A program made the position numbers and the translations under genes. Below the pieces are notes generated by a model, which ran no database searches, was not told the DNA's origin, and was given only the letters and a program-made list of their open reading frames with translations. Positions 32,430 to 43,785 of a DNA stretch of 64,000 nucleotides are shown in pieces (position 1 is the stretch's first letter; each line of letters opens with the position of its first letter). Source of the stretch: Sternotherus odoratus (lineage: Eukaryota; Chordata; Testudines; Kinosternidae); assembly GCA_032164245.1 (NCBI GenBank), contig JAVMKO010000197.1:299001-363000 (forward strand). The letters are read 5' to 3'.

Positions 32430-33030
32430 GAGAGTGGAGGCGAAGGGGCTGGAGAGAGATGGGGGGGGATTCAGCGCGCGGGACAGTAATGGCCGAGGGG
32501 GGTGACGCGGGGCTGCGAATGGGGGCGGGGCCCGGCCGCGCGCTCTACGGGGGGGCGCGGGGACCCACCGCCGGCCCCAGTCTCTGCGCCCCCCAATCCC
32601 ACGGGGCTGGGGCCGGATCCACGGCGGCTGAGGCAGCTCCGCGGCGTCTCCCCGCTTCCCGGGCCGAGAGTCACTTTCCCGCCCAGTCGGCCCCCTCGCG
32701 GGTGTCTCGCTCACTCACCCGCCACACCGGGGATCGCACTGAGCACGTGCAACTTCTCCCGCTCAACCTCTCCCGGGCTGGAGAAGGCGGAAGCGCCCCC
32801 GGGGCAGGCTGGGAGATGTAGTCCCTGACTCTCCCGGGACCGGACTGGACGTTGAAAGCGGGAGGAGGAGCCGCGCTCCCCCCGCTGCTGCTCCCTGGCC
32901 GGGGGGGTCTGTGCCGGGGAGATCTTCATGACCCCCCCGCGCCCGGCCCCCCCCCCCCGCTGCGGAGTTGCCGCCTCCAGGTAGCGGTGCGAGCCCGGGG
33001 GCGGGGCTGGGGGCGGGGCGGTGACTCCTG
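32430..33030. promoter_or_regulatory. CpG-rich, probably bidirectional promoter, copy 3
   Basis: Collinear with 19590-20050. The ZNF143-like 'aggctgggagatgtagtc' is at 32806-32823; the ETS/CRE site has decayed to 'ccggactggacgtt'. To the left lies exon 1 of the minus-strand coiled-coil gene; to the right a plus-strand donor 'cctccag|gtagcgg' near 32980 suggests a divergent non-coding first exon. Confidence 0.6.
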
Positions 33031-33470
33031 TCATTACCTGGGTACCTAGAGCATTTTCTGATGAGGTGGGTAAAGCAATGTCAAAGAGCCAAAAGCGCTT
33101 TCCAGGGTGAAAGCGCTCATCAGGTGTTTGCTCTCCTGGGTGCATGTCACCACCCAGAGCTTGGCAGCCTTTCAGGAGTGTCACGCTGCATTGTATTTAC
33201 TGATCTCAAAAGAAAAGGTTAAGATGGCTGCTTCACAATATCCAATGAAAACTTGCAACCAATTATACAAATAGCCCCTAATGCAATTAAACCAACGTGG
33301 TATTAATACTGATTCAGAACTAAAAAATATGAGATGTGCATGAGAAATGAACTGACACCTAATTTCCATTTCTTAATACCTGAAATTTTGACACTTGCTC
33401 ACACTATCTTTTTTCAAAAGCAATGCACAGCACAGAGTCAATTGAAATAATAAAACCCTGCCAATTATTC

Positions 33471-33910
33471 ATAGAATCATAGCATTTTAGGGTTGGAAGG
33501 GACCTCTGGAGGTCATCTAGTCCAACCCCCAGCAAGGGCTTTATCAAGCCTGACCTTAAAAACATCTAAGGAAGGTGATTCTACCACCTCCCTAGGTAAC
33601 CCATTCCAATGCTTGACCACCCTCCTAGGGAAAAAGTTTTTCCTAATAATATCCAATTTAAACCTTCCCAACTGCAAGTTGAGACCATTACTCCTTGTTC
33701 AGTCATCTACCACCACTGAGAAAGGTCTAGATCCATCCTCTTTAGAACCCCCTTTCAGGTAGTTGAAAGCAGCTATCAAATCCCCCCTCAGTCTTCTCTT
33801 CTGTAGACTAAACAATCCCAGTTCTGTCAGCCTCTCCTCATAAGTCATGCGCACCAGACCCTAGTCATTTTTGTTGCCCTTCTCTGGATTCTTTCCAATT
33901 TTTCCACTTT
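33471..33910 (-). mobile_element. CR1 LINE 3' end
   Basis: It starts with the reverse complement of the CR1 terminal repeat ('catagaatcatag') and continues through 'gggttggaagggacctctgg', 'catctagtccaaccccc' and 'cagcctctcctcataagtca'. No reverse transcriptase frame; this is the usual 5'-truncated copy. Confidence 0.95.
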
Positions 33911-33978
33911 TAGTGTGGGCTCCAAAACTGGACACAGACATGGTTAAGAGGACACAATGTCCTTTACCAGTCAGCTCA

Positions 33979-34060
33979 GATGAGGTGGTCAAGTGGTTAA
34001 GGTGATAGACTACTAATTCCTCGTGCTCTGCATACATGGGTTCAAATCCCATACTCAGTA
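33979..34060 (+). pseudogene. tRNA-Ser pseudogene (anticodon position ACT)
   Basis: It resembles tRNA-Ser(GCT): 'gatgaggtggtcaagtggtt' at the 5' end, a long variable arm and the B box 'gggttcaaatccc'. The anticodon reads ACT and the 3' acceptor strand ('atactcag') no longer pairs with 'gatgagg'. Confidence 0.75.
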
Positions 34061-34179
34061 GGCACATTTTTCTCTTCTACAAACAACTGTCTCCCCATTT
34101 GGTACAATGAGAGACCAAACCTTGTAACCTCCTGCAAACAGAAACCTCCTCAGACTACCCTTGCTCCAAATAAAACATG

Positions 34180-34370
34180 TCTAGTATCAGAGGGGGGGAG
34201 CCTTGTCAATCTGGATCTGCAGAAGCAACAAAGAGTCCTGTGGCACCTTATAGATCTTACTGGAGCATAAGCTTTCATGGGTATTCACCCCCCAAAGCTT
34301 ATGCTCCAATACACCACTGTTAGTTTAGAAGGTGCCACAGGACTCTTTGTTGCTTTTGTACAATATGTCT
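34180..34370. repeat. inverted copies of a retroelement tail
   Basis: 'caacaaagagtcctgtggca' and its inverse 'tgccacaggactctttgttg' face each other. The same tail occurs at 56400-56620 with the Penelope-like element. Confidence 0.8.
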
Positions 34371-34399
34371 GTACCCTTCTGTCTGTCAGAGTTGGCAGC

Positions 34400-35210
34400 A
34401 ACAAGGGCTGGGTTCAATATCTAGGTGTCTGTTCAAATAACACAATGCAAAATTAGCTAAATTCCCCACCTGGGACAAATATAGACCATGCCCACTTCCA
34501 GGACCCTCTAAGGGAGGAGATCGAGTGAAGCTACACAACTTCAAGAAGTTGGCGTATCTTCAACTGACTTATCTGCTCTCCTCACGGCAGTGGTAGTTGG
34601 CAGTGCGCTCCCTCGTTGACTCCAGCTTGCGCCTCTTGGCAAGCTGGAGTTCCAGAGTCGATGGGGGGGTGCCCCTGGGGATCGATTTATTGTGTCTTGA
34701 TGAGACTCAATAAATCGATTACCAAAAGATTGATGGCTACCCGCGGTAGTGAAGACAACCCCTAAGAGGCAATACTTCCCCTCTAGAAAGCACAGACTCT
34801 GAGTGTAGCAAAAGCCTTTAAATAACAGAGAAACAATGTGGCTTTATGTTGGGGAAACAGGATTCATAACACAGACAACGAGGAAAAAACCCACCCCAAA
34901 CAAATTGGGCCGTGTCGCTCCTTTGAGTCTAGCAACCCAAAAATCACCCAAAGTCCCACAACCCCAAGGTCTCTGTCAAGGTCACTGCAGCCACAGAGTT
35001 CAAATGTTCATCTGCAGAATTTTACACCCTCCCCATCCTGTGTGGAAATGGGATGGATAAAGGGCAACTTGTGCGCTCAGATAACTGACTGCCCCACCTC
35101 TGCCTGCGGTTCTTCTGTAGCTTTCACCACAAAGCCCCGCCACTCTACCAGATGCTCCTCTCCAGTAGCCATCAAGTGAACCACATCTTTTCACTAGCCA
35201 CTCACCAATA
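34400..35210. repeat. duplicated block (inverted relative to 47690-48230)
   Basis: Collinear inverted matches include 'ttgggccgtgtc', 'ggattcataacaca', 'tgttcatctgcagaat' and the 'cacctagatattgaacccaa'-like end. An insertion around 34590-34750 contains a 12-bp perfect stem (34681-34692 with 34708-34719). Confidence 0.85.
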
Positions 35211-35721
35211 TATCTTTAGGTGACTCTACTATTTAACTATTCAGTGATTTCAGCTCATAGAAGGAGAACATCACTGCTGGCACACCAATGGTTTAAAGTG
35301 AATACAATCTATAACCAGATTTTTAGCAGAATTAAAACTAGATTTGTTATCACACAATAATAAAGGTACAAATAAAAAAATAATACAAATGTTTCTCCAC
35401 AACCGTCTCTTAAATCACTAGGTTTCGGAACCCATTCCCCTTCCCTAATGAGCACTACTTAGTTGGTGGTGAGTCCCTCCATCATTTTTTTTAAAAAGGC
35501 CAAGTACTGTTCCATTGTCCTTGTCTCACATAATCAGGATAATAACACTTTATTCTTCCTGCCCCAAAAACAGAAACTGGGAATCCCAGTGCAGCCAAAG
35601 GACATCTAGGCCAGGTGGGTGTGCCTATGCAAATGAGATCAGCCCCTGAAGTTCTTTTCCATAACCCACCACAATGCACCACCAGATGGCAGGGTAGAGC
35701 CCGTCCTGACTCCTCTTACAT

Positions 35722-35792
35722 GACTGAAGATTCTGTGTAGGGAACCCCAATGGATTTCTAGCCCATCACCTTAACCACTCGGCCACAACTAC
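35722..35792 (-). pseudogene. tRNA-Ser(AGA) pseudogene, 3' part lost
   Basis: The minus strand matches tRNA-Ser(AGA) through the anticodon loop ('gggctagaaatcc') and variable arm, then fails in the T arm, so the B box is absent. Flanks match the units at 40110 and 47292. Confidence 0.8.
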
Positions 35793-35908
35793 TAACTTAG
35801 GCTGGGCTTCTCATGACACTAGTTTTTTTCTCACTGAGTGATCACTTCCAATTGTTTCCTCAGACCAGTTTCCACAACACACTCACTGCTGTGCTATTGT
35901 GTAAGTCA

Positions 35909-36220
35909 GGGGTCTCCACCTTTATGAGACAAGGGCCATATTAGATTTTTGAAGGGGCTTCGTGGACCAAAGCAACAGTGGGGAAAATTAATACTTGCAA
36001 ATATATGTAAAATATATGCAAACCATTAAACACTATACTGTGTCAGTGTTTCATTAAATTCTTAATCAGGTATAAAAGTAGCTGTATAATTAATACAGGT
36101 ACTGTGAAATCATACAAAATATTTGTCAATATATTAAAAATCATTTCACATTATTTTTCTATTTTTTCTAAACTCATAGAATTGTAGCATACAAAAACAC
36201 ATATTCAAAAATAAAGAAAT
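35909..36220. mobile_element. hAT-like element fragment
   Basis: 'caggggtctccacctttatg' resembles a hAT terminal repeat and is followed by AT-rich sequence. No matching right end found. Confidence 0.4.
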
Positions 36221-36239
36221 ATTATTTTAGGATTAGTGA

Positions 36240-37370
36240 GAAGTATGCTACACACTTAAAATGGCAACTTGCCCCACATCTCTACCTCCCCTTCTCATCA
36301 GTGAGTTGCTAAGAGGGAGAGGGCACCTCTCCCTTCCCACCTCAGAGATCACAACGGAGTGGGGCAGGGGGAGAGAGAGAGAAAGGAGGACACCCACCCC
36401 TCACCCCTCTGGAAGGCCCTGCACTGAGCAGAAGCCAAGTACACCCCACACTTTCCTTGTCCCAAGGCTGCTGCAACCCCCCTCCCTAGGGGCACCATAG
36501 TTTGCCAATCAAAAAGGATGAGGGGAGCCCTAACCACCCCCACACTCCCTCCCACTTCCCACCCAGAGAACAATGGCTTGAAACCATCCTCTTCTAGGCA
36601 CATCCTTGCTTCTTTTTGATCTGGGCCTTCAATCGAGGCCACGACCAGCAGAGTGCCAAGAGCCACTTAGACAAAGAAATGCTGTTGAATTGAGCCTTAG
36701 GCCTCACTGCACTCAGCCAAGAGCGCCTCAGTCTCCTCCCGATTAACTCAGCAATAGCCCTACACTTGGCCGATCAGTGTGGAGACTCTCAGGCCTGAAG
36801 GCCGAGGGTTCTCAACAGATGGGCGAAAGACAGCACAAGTCACCACAGGAGAGCACTATGGTGGAGATCACCATCAGTGCACAATTCCAGCCCCACCTCT
36901 TTGTGAGGGCCTCCTATGATGACAGCTGGAGCACATCCCCACCCTCACCAAGAAGAAAAGCAGCAGAAAGAAATGGAGGAGAAAAGAGAAGAAGGGACAA
37001 GAGGGAAGGAGGAAGAGAGCAGCAATAAGGGACAAATTCCAAATGCCCCCTGTGAGGTTCAGATTAATAAATTCCAAGGCCCGAATTAACCACTCTGGTC
37101 TGTATTTCTGTTTCTCATCGACCATAGAACGTCCCTCAAAATAATTCCCATAAGAATTAGAGCAGATTTTTTTTAGAAAAACACCCAATCTTGAATTTTA
37201 AAAGGCCAGTTCTAGAGGATCCAACACAACCTTCAGTGAATTGCTCCAAACCCTGATGTTAATAATGCAAACCTTATTTCCAGTTTGAATTGGTCTAGCT
37301 TCAGCCTGCAGACATTGTCTGCTCATAACCTTGATCTGCTAAAGTGAAGAGCCCATTACTAAATATTTGT
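36240..37370. other. no recognised gene
   Basis: Mixed composition; only short frames without domain features. Confidence 0.5.
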
Positions 37371-37379
37371 TCCCTTAGG

Positions 37380-37660
37380 CTCATCCTTAACCGTCTCTTT
37401 GATTCATCTCCTAGAGTCTGTCAGCACGATGCATGTTTCCATTCACCATTCCTGTGGCTCTTCTATGAACCCCTCCCCAGTTCATCGGAATCTGTCTCAA
37501 ATTCTGGACACCAGAAATAGACACAATATTCCAGGAGGGGTTGCAACAGTGGCCAGTACAGAGGCATTGTACCCTCTCTATTTCTACCTGAAAATCTGCT
37601 TGGATAGCGTCCCCCATCTGGTACAAAGAAACGTAGATTTGTTCTTACCTTGTGCACAGA
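37380..37660 (-). mobile_element. old CR1-like LINE fragment
   Basis: On the minus strand it follows the CR1 3' pattern ('ctggtgtccagaatttgaga', 'gcaacccctcctggaatatt', 'ccagatgg') with many changes. Confidence 0.6.
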
Positions 37661-38800
37661 TGACGATTTCCTTTGACAAAATCCACACAGAAATGAAAAA
37701 ACCTCCCACGGAATCTCCTCCACACCAGTCCTCTCTTGGTCCTCACAGAGAGACCACGAGATGGAGACTTGCTGCAGCAAGGTTACAGGGGTCTGTGAGG
37801 TTTCTCTTGCCCCACATCCCTGTCCTGCCTAGCTGTTGTCAAGGGAGCTCTGTGAGGTCAAAGCCACCTCATCACCTTTGTCCAATAGGCTGAGTTCCCA
37901 CCAAAGGCCTTTGTGAATTCACAGCCACACTCACCTTTCCCTTGCAGGCCTGATGTCTGCCCCTGGCCAGCCTGATTGGATGTTTGAACTGCAACCTGGA
38001 TCTCCCCACTTGCTCATTATTGATTCTGGGGAGCAAGCAGGCTCCCCAGTAAAACAGAGTTGGTTCCTCACCCCACACTGATCCTGCATTTCATTCTTAA
38101 GTGGGCCTGGGAAATAGTTACAGTATTGCAAATTTCTAGTAAGCTATCCAACAGGTTCCCTCCAATGTTAAACCAGTTTGCCTCTTTTTCTCCCCCTTGC
38201 TGAGAAAGAGCAAAAGAAGAAAGAAAGCTCCTGTGGGGTAACTTGATACACAGGGTCACGCTGCTTTTTCTTGATACACAGGCTCATGCTGGGGAGTGTG
38301 AAGTAAGGGACTGGTAGACTTTACTTTCTTAGGGAGGAAGAAACATTAGCTGCCTAAGTTGGTGAAGAGAGGGTATTTCATTGTGGGCTGTGACTATAAG
38401 CAGAAGAGGGACACCTAAGGGCTATCGCTACAGCCCAACAGGGGGCTTGAATTCATGAGGGTGAATTAAGAATATCAGGTGCTAGTGACTGAGCTAGCTG
38501 GATTTGAAGTCAGTCAACTGCCTAGTCTCAGTGCAGAAGGAGCCCTGAGGGTGTTTATTTGTGAGCTGAGATTCCTTTTCTGACCTTTGTCTTCTTTCCT
38601 GGTTTGTTACGTCTCCAGGTAGCAAACTGGAGCCGTTACAAGGCTGGAGAGATGCTTCTTTCTAGACCAGAGCATTGGGGTTGATTTAGCTGCTGTCACC
38701 ATCTCTGGTCACAGAAATCTGGGAGGGAGGGTGGAATTTAGGATTCATCCACCAGGGGGAGATGCTGTTGGACTCGTTGAGTGGGGGAGAGTCAGAAAAA
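37661..38800. other. no recognised gene
   Basis: Nothing beyond short open frames and unassigned sequence. Confidence 0.5.
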
Positions 38801-38814
38801 GCTTCTCAGCTCCC

Positions 38815-39206
38815 AGGGAGCGGGCAGACAAGCAAGTTCATTGCAGGCCACACACACATTTTCACAGGGAATCAGATCCCCCTGGAGAAAAACTCCAGAA
38901 GCCCAAGCCCAGGAGTGTCAGAGGAGGGAATCACTGTTTGCCTTAAGCTGTGGGTGAGGGAAACCTGCAGGTCCTTAGATCCTCCAACCTCTGATAGAAC
39001 CATTTGTGGGGAAGGTCTGAGGAAGCCAAGAAGGACAAGGAGAAGGGGAAAGGGCTTGCAGCTGTTGTGCAATCATCACGCTCCCAGCAGAAGGATCCGG
39101 GGGATTCAACACTTTGGCTTCTTATTGAGGACACAGAACTCACAAGATGGCAACACTCAGAGCCCCATTACATAGAGTCCGGACGCGATCAGCTCACACT
39201 GAGGAA
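38815..39206 (+). repeat. recent direct duplication, copy 1
   Basis: Nearly identical to 63608-64000 ('gcaagttcattgc', 'ttaagctgtgggtgagggaa', 'cacaagatggcaacactcag'), differing by a few substitutions and a short deletion in the second copy. Confidence 0.95.
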
Positions 39207-39556
39207 GAGCAACACCCCTCCCTGGGTCTCTTTGCCAGAGCTCCTATCAGCTCAGTGTCCTTCCTTGCAAAGTGTCCAGGCAGACTCCTGAGAGGGTTGC
39301 GATGGGGTAAATGAATTCAGGGGAGGATTGTTTCTCGTGGGTTTTCTTTGTGCTGCTCTGTGATCCTGCTGGAGGAAGCATCATTTGAGTTTGTTTCAGT
39401 ACCTTGGGTTGGGTGCAGGTTGTGACCCTAAGCATGGGGTTTCCTGCACTCTCTGATCTTAGTCTAGGGAATGGACAAAGGAACAGCTTCTGAAACTGGA
39501 TAGAAAGTAGCCTAAGAAAGTGTAGTCCAGGTGAGAAGAAAAATGGATTCATCAAT

Positions 39557-39628
39557 TCCCTGGTGGTCTAGTGGTTAGGATTTGGCACTCTCACTGTCAA
39601 GACCTAGGTTCAATTCCCAGTCAGGGAA
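39557..39628 (+). tRNA. tRNA-Glu(CTC)
   Basis: 72 nt beginning 'tccctggtggtctagtggtt', with anticodon CTC, acceptor strands TCCCTGG and TCAGGGA (one G-T), an intact anticodon stem and one A-C mismatch in the T stem. A T9 pol III terminator follows at about 39642. Confidence 0.85.
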
Positions 39629-40109
39629 CAGCCCCTCTACAGTTTTTTTTTAAAACCCTTCTTCACTTGCAATTTAAACAAATCCATGGTTTTTCCTCAT
39701 TCCCCCAACTTCTACATGATGTTGAGAAGCATTTTGGAGACCAGATGAAAATCAAAGCTTCCCACTGACTAGTAACAGAATGTGCGCATATTCCCACTGT
39801 GCACCTCAAAGTCCAGGCTGTCTGACCTTTTACACAAATAGACATGGGCAAAGTATTTCCCCCCTTGCTAGCTAGGCTAACCAACATTGTAATAATAACA
39901 ATAGACATTCAGGTTGACCCAAGATGAAAACTGGGCCAAAATTTAGGTGTATAACTGGGAGCTAAAAATCGAGCTCTAATGGTGGGTGTGAGATCTTGTG
40001 ACAATTCTGACTAATGATGTGTCTGGAACCTCTAAGAAACGTCTCAACCTTTAGCATTTGGAAGGACCTGATAAAAAGACTTCCTCTTGTTGAGCTTCAC
40101 TTCCACCAT

Positions 40110-40188
40110 AGCGGAGAGGATTTGAACCTGTGCACAGATACCCCAAGAGATTTCATGTCTAGCATCTTAACCACTTGGCCACAATTAG
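40110..40188 (-). pseudogene. tRNA-Ser pseudogene (anticodon position TGA)
   Basis: Ser-type D arm, long variable arm and a weak B box ('ggttcaaatcc'). The acceptor 3' strand does not pair and the anticodon stem is broken. Flanking 200 bp match the Ser(AGA) unit at 47292. Confidence 0.75.
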
Positions 40189-40397
40189 TTGCTAGGAAGA
40201 CTTTTGTCATTACACTCTACTTTTGTTCTCACTGAGTGATCATGTCCAATTATTTCCTCAGACCAGCTTCCACCACACACTCACTGCTGTGCCATTGTGT
40301 AAGTGTGTCCATGGCTGAACAGCAAGAATTCCTGTTCATTTCCCTTGTGGCTGGACCATGAGGAGAGTGTGTTTGTGGTTAATGATGTTGCTGTATG

Positions 40398-40850
40398 TCA
40401 CGGGTGGGCAAACTACGGCCTGCAGGCCAGATCTGGCCTGCGAACCTGCTGTGACTGGCCCGCCAGGGCTTGGCAAGGGAGGCTGCTCTCGGCCCCTCCC
40501 CTGCCCCCCCAGAGCCCCAGCCTCAGTTGTCTGAGCTCCCTGCAGGGAGGCTGCTCCCAGGGCCTTGCCCTGTGCTCCTGGATTGTTGCTGAAGCTCCAG
40601 GAGAGCGGGGGAAGGTGCCTGGGGAAAGGCGCTGGGAGGAGCCTCCCCCTGCAGGGAGCTCAGACACCAGAGGCTGAGGCTCTCGGAGAGCAGGGAAATG
40701 TGCTGGGGAGGTCATGGGAAGGACTCCTCTGGCAGGGGGAACAGCTCCTTGCCCTCCCCTGCTTTCCCAGAGGCTCAGCAGTGTGCGTCTGAGCTCCCAG
40801 TAGGGGAGGTTATTCCTGGCCCTTCCCCCGCTTTCGCCACTCTCCCGGAT
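40398..40850. mobile_element. hAT-like fragment
   Basis: Starts 'cgggtgggcaaactacggcc', the same end type as the element at 11917, followed by a GC-rich body; no right terminal repeat recognised. Confidence 0.5.
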
Positions 40851-41176
40851 CAATGATCGATACGGTCCCAGTTCATATTAATAACATCCCAGCAGCCTAC
40901 AAAGTGGGAAGGAGGCAGTTTTGGAGCTGGCGTCTCTGTCCAGTTCTTCCTTGTGACTTGGGGCAGAAGCAGGAAGGGAACAAAGTGTGCCAGGCTGAAG
41001 GTTTTGTGCTCGGCCTTGAGGATTAAGCCTGAGCCTGCAGCCTGGATTTCTGAGGCGTGTCCAGCGCACGCTTCGGGCCACCAGCTGAAACCACTGAGGG
41101 TACAAGGGATGGTTTTCAGGCAGCAAAAGGGGCTCTTAACACTCTGAACAGATCTTTGAGAGGCAGGGGCTATTAA

Positions 41177-41250
41177 CATCCCTGGGTGGGCTCAAACCAC
41201 CAACGTTGTGGTTAGAGCTCAAACACACTGAGCCATTGCACTACAGAGAC
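41177..41250 (-). pseudogene. tRNA-Asn-like pseudogene
   Basis: The acceptor (GTCTCTG with CAGGGAT), the B box 'ggtggtttgagcccacc' and the D arm resemble tRNA-Asn. An extra base and changes in the anticodon arm replace GTT. Confidence 0.65.
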
Positions 41251-41809
41251 ACACGTTTGAAAGTATCAAGGCTGCTCCCTCACACCTGGCACATCTGCCT
41301 GGCAGCACTAGAGCTCACAAGGTGCTAGTGTGGATCCTGGCAGGGGCAGCGAATTATCTGGGCCCCTGGTGCCTGGGCTCCAGCAATATTCAGGGCCCAG
41401 GGTCCCAGCTCCACCAATGTTCAGAGCTGGGTCTCTCCCCCAGCCCTGCCTGTCACCCCCCTGTCCCCCTGAGTGTCCCTGCCCCTCCCTTGCTGCCAGG
41501 CACCTCCCTCTGCTCTGGAGCTGAGCATCCCTGTCTCTCCCCTGCAGCTCCATGCTGCCCCCCTGCATCAACTGCCATTGCAGGGTCCTAGTGCCCGCCC
41601 CTGCTGCTACTTCCAGGGCAGGCTGACCCTGAGCCTGCCCGTCCACCTCAGATCCTTTCATTTTCCAGTGGGACCCTCCTCCAGTATAGGGGCCCCCCAC
41701 CCACAGGCAATGATCCTGCCCCATGCTGTGTTGCTATTCCTCTGCCCAAGCTGACACCAGCCGCCAATGGGGTACCCCAGGAATCGCGCTGCCTGGATTT
41801 CCATGAAGG

Positions 41810-42033
41810 AGAGACCGTTGACAGCCCAGTGCAGGGTAGTGCCAATGGACTGTTCGGATCACGCAGCTCTCACCGTGCACCTCAATTCCCTGACCAAGGC
41901 CAGAGGATACTGGAAGCTGAACATCCAGAGTCTGCAAGATAAAGGAGCGGAGCGGCGAGTCCTGATGGTGTTGGCAGAACAGGAAAGCATCAGAGGGTTC
42001 TACGGCAACCGGGGGATTGGTGGGAGTCAGTGA
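41810..42033 (+). pseudogene. LINE endonuclease-end-like fragment
   Basis: The frame contains VVPMDCSDHAALTVHLNSL then TKARGYWKLNIQSLQDK. The SDH triplet followed by a YWKLN motif is typical of the end of the endonuclease domain in L1/Tx1-type LINEs. The frame is short and broken on both sides. The paralogous arm on the minus strand near 43520-43774 carries the same segment. Confidence 0.5.
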
Positions 42034-42481
42034 GGGAGGAGTTGGCAGCTTTGTTCCAGGGGTCGAGCAAACACCACAACCTTTAATAAACCAACAGTGC
42101 CAAGTCCTGCAGTGTCCTGTGGGATTTCCACCAGCCCAGCCAGGCAGGGGAGCGGGTCAGCGGGTGACTGAATGACCAGATGAAGCAATAGCTGGCTGAG
42201 CTCCCATATAGGAGTCTGCAGCTGGCTGAGATGAGTGGGACACCAAGTGAAGGGAGGGGCAGCCCCCCCAGACATTTTTGAGGCCTGGAGGAAACAGAGC
42301 CAAAGTAGGGGGATGGGGGGACTGAGGGCAGGACCCACAGATATGGTAGCACAGGACTATAGTGGATGGAGGAGGAGAGAGTGTTCTGTGAGAAGAAAAT
42401 GCTGGTGGGAAGCAATAAATGCTGAGTGCAAGGCAGCCAGCTGAGAGTCATGGGGGGTCAAGGGACAGCTACCCTATAACA

Positions 42482-42553
42482 GGTCCCATGGTGTAATGGT
42501 CAGCACTGAGGACTTTGAATCCTGTGATCTGAGTTCAAATCTCAGTGGGGCCT
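42482..42553 (+). tRNA. tRNA-Gln(TTG)
   Basis: 72 nt beginning 'ggtcccatggtgtaatggtc', with anticodon TTG, acceptor GGTCCCA paired with TGGGGCC (one T-G), a perfect T stem (CTGAG/CTCAG) and one mismatch at the base of the anticodon stem. No clear T-run terminator close by. Confidence 0.85.
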
Positions 42554-43023
42554 CCTGGCAATGAGATAATTTATCAACCCTTTCAGTGCAATATACTGGC
42601 TGCCCTTTCTCTGGGTGAACCAGAGTCAGATCTCTTCCTTCCCACAGGGCAAGTGATGCGCACTGCAGATAGGTTATTAATCCAGCTGGTTCGACAGGAT
42701 GGCTGCTCTAGGTTGGGGTCCTAGAACTTAACACTCTGGCTGGAGATTCCTGGGGGTTGACCGGCTGGTTGTGTTTCTCATGCTTCACCTGATGGCCACA
42801 ACTGTGGTCCCTGCAGCTGCCACGCTCTTCCTCTTGCCCACATGGCACTTGAAGAAAGGGGAGCCAGGGCCAGGCTGAATCAGAACCAGATGGATCAAAA
42901 GCAACGTGCAGTGTACATCACTTGCCCTGTGGGAAGGAAAAGAAGTAACTGTGGTTCACCCAGAGAAAGGGAAATCAGGACATCAAGCTCCAAAGGTTTT
43001 CAACAAATTAATTTACTGTTAGA

Positions 43024-43095
43024 AGGCCCCACTGAGATTTGAACTCAGATCACAGGATTCAGAGTCCTGAGTGCTGACCATTACACCATGGGACC
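43024..43095 (-). tRNA. tRNA-Gln(CTG)
   Basis: Minus-strand twin of the gene at 42482, differing at the anticodon (CTG) and in the anticodon stem, here fully paired (CAGGA/TCCTG). It lies at the inner end of the right arm of the inverted duplication, so the two Gln genes converge. Confidence 0.9.
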
Positions 43096-43785
43096 TGCTG
43101 GGGAAAAGTTTCCCTGGACACCCATGTCTCTCAGCTGGCTGGCTTGCAAACTACTTTTATTGCTTCTTACCAGTGGCTTCCTCTCACAGAACACTCTCTT
43201 CTCCTCCATCTACTATAGTCCTGCTCTACCATATCTGGGGGTCCTGCCCTCAGTCCCCCCATCCCCCTGCTTTGGTTCTGTTCCCTGCAGGTCTCAGAAA
43301 TGTCTGGGGAGGCTGCCCCTCCCTTCACTCGGTGTCCCACTCATCTCAGCCAGCTGCAGACTCCTATATGGGAGCTCAGCCAGCTATTGCTTCATCTGGT
43401 CATGCAGTCACCCGCTGACACGCTCCCCTGCCTGGATGGTCTGGTGGAAATCCCACAGGACACTGCAGGACTTGGCACTGTTGGTTTATTAAAGGTTGTG
43501 GTGTTTGTTTGACCCCCCAGAACAAAGCTACCAACTCCTCCCTCACCGACTCCCACCAATCCCCCTCGTTGCCATAGAAACTTCTGATGCTTTCCTGTTC
43601 TGCCAACACCATGAGGACTCGCTGTCTCGCTCCTTTATCTTGCAGACTCTGGATGTTCAGCTTCCAGTATCCTCTGGCCTTGGTCAGGGAATTGAGGCAC
43701 ATGGTGAGATCTGCATGATCCGAACAGTCCATTGGCACTACCCTGCACCGGGCCGTCAACGTGCTCTCCTTCACCGAAATCCTTC
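43024..43785 (-). repeat. right arm of the inverted duplication
   Basis: See 41795-42553. Confidence 0.9.

Larger units (their letters stand above)
41795..42553 (+). repeat. left arm of a ~760-bp inverted duplication
   Basis: Matches 43024-43785 in inverse orientation across a spacer of about 470 bp. Both arms run from a retroelement-like frame (CSDHA...NSLTKARGYWKLNIQSL) at the outer end to a tRNA-Gln at the inner end. Confidence 0.9.

Noticed and set aside
42083..43492. Two similar 122- and 134-residue frames as a gene pair
   Set aside because: The similarity comes from the inverted DNA duplication; frames overlap tRNA flanks and have no domain.
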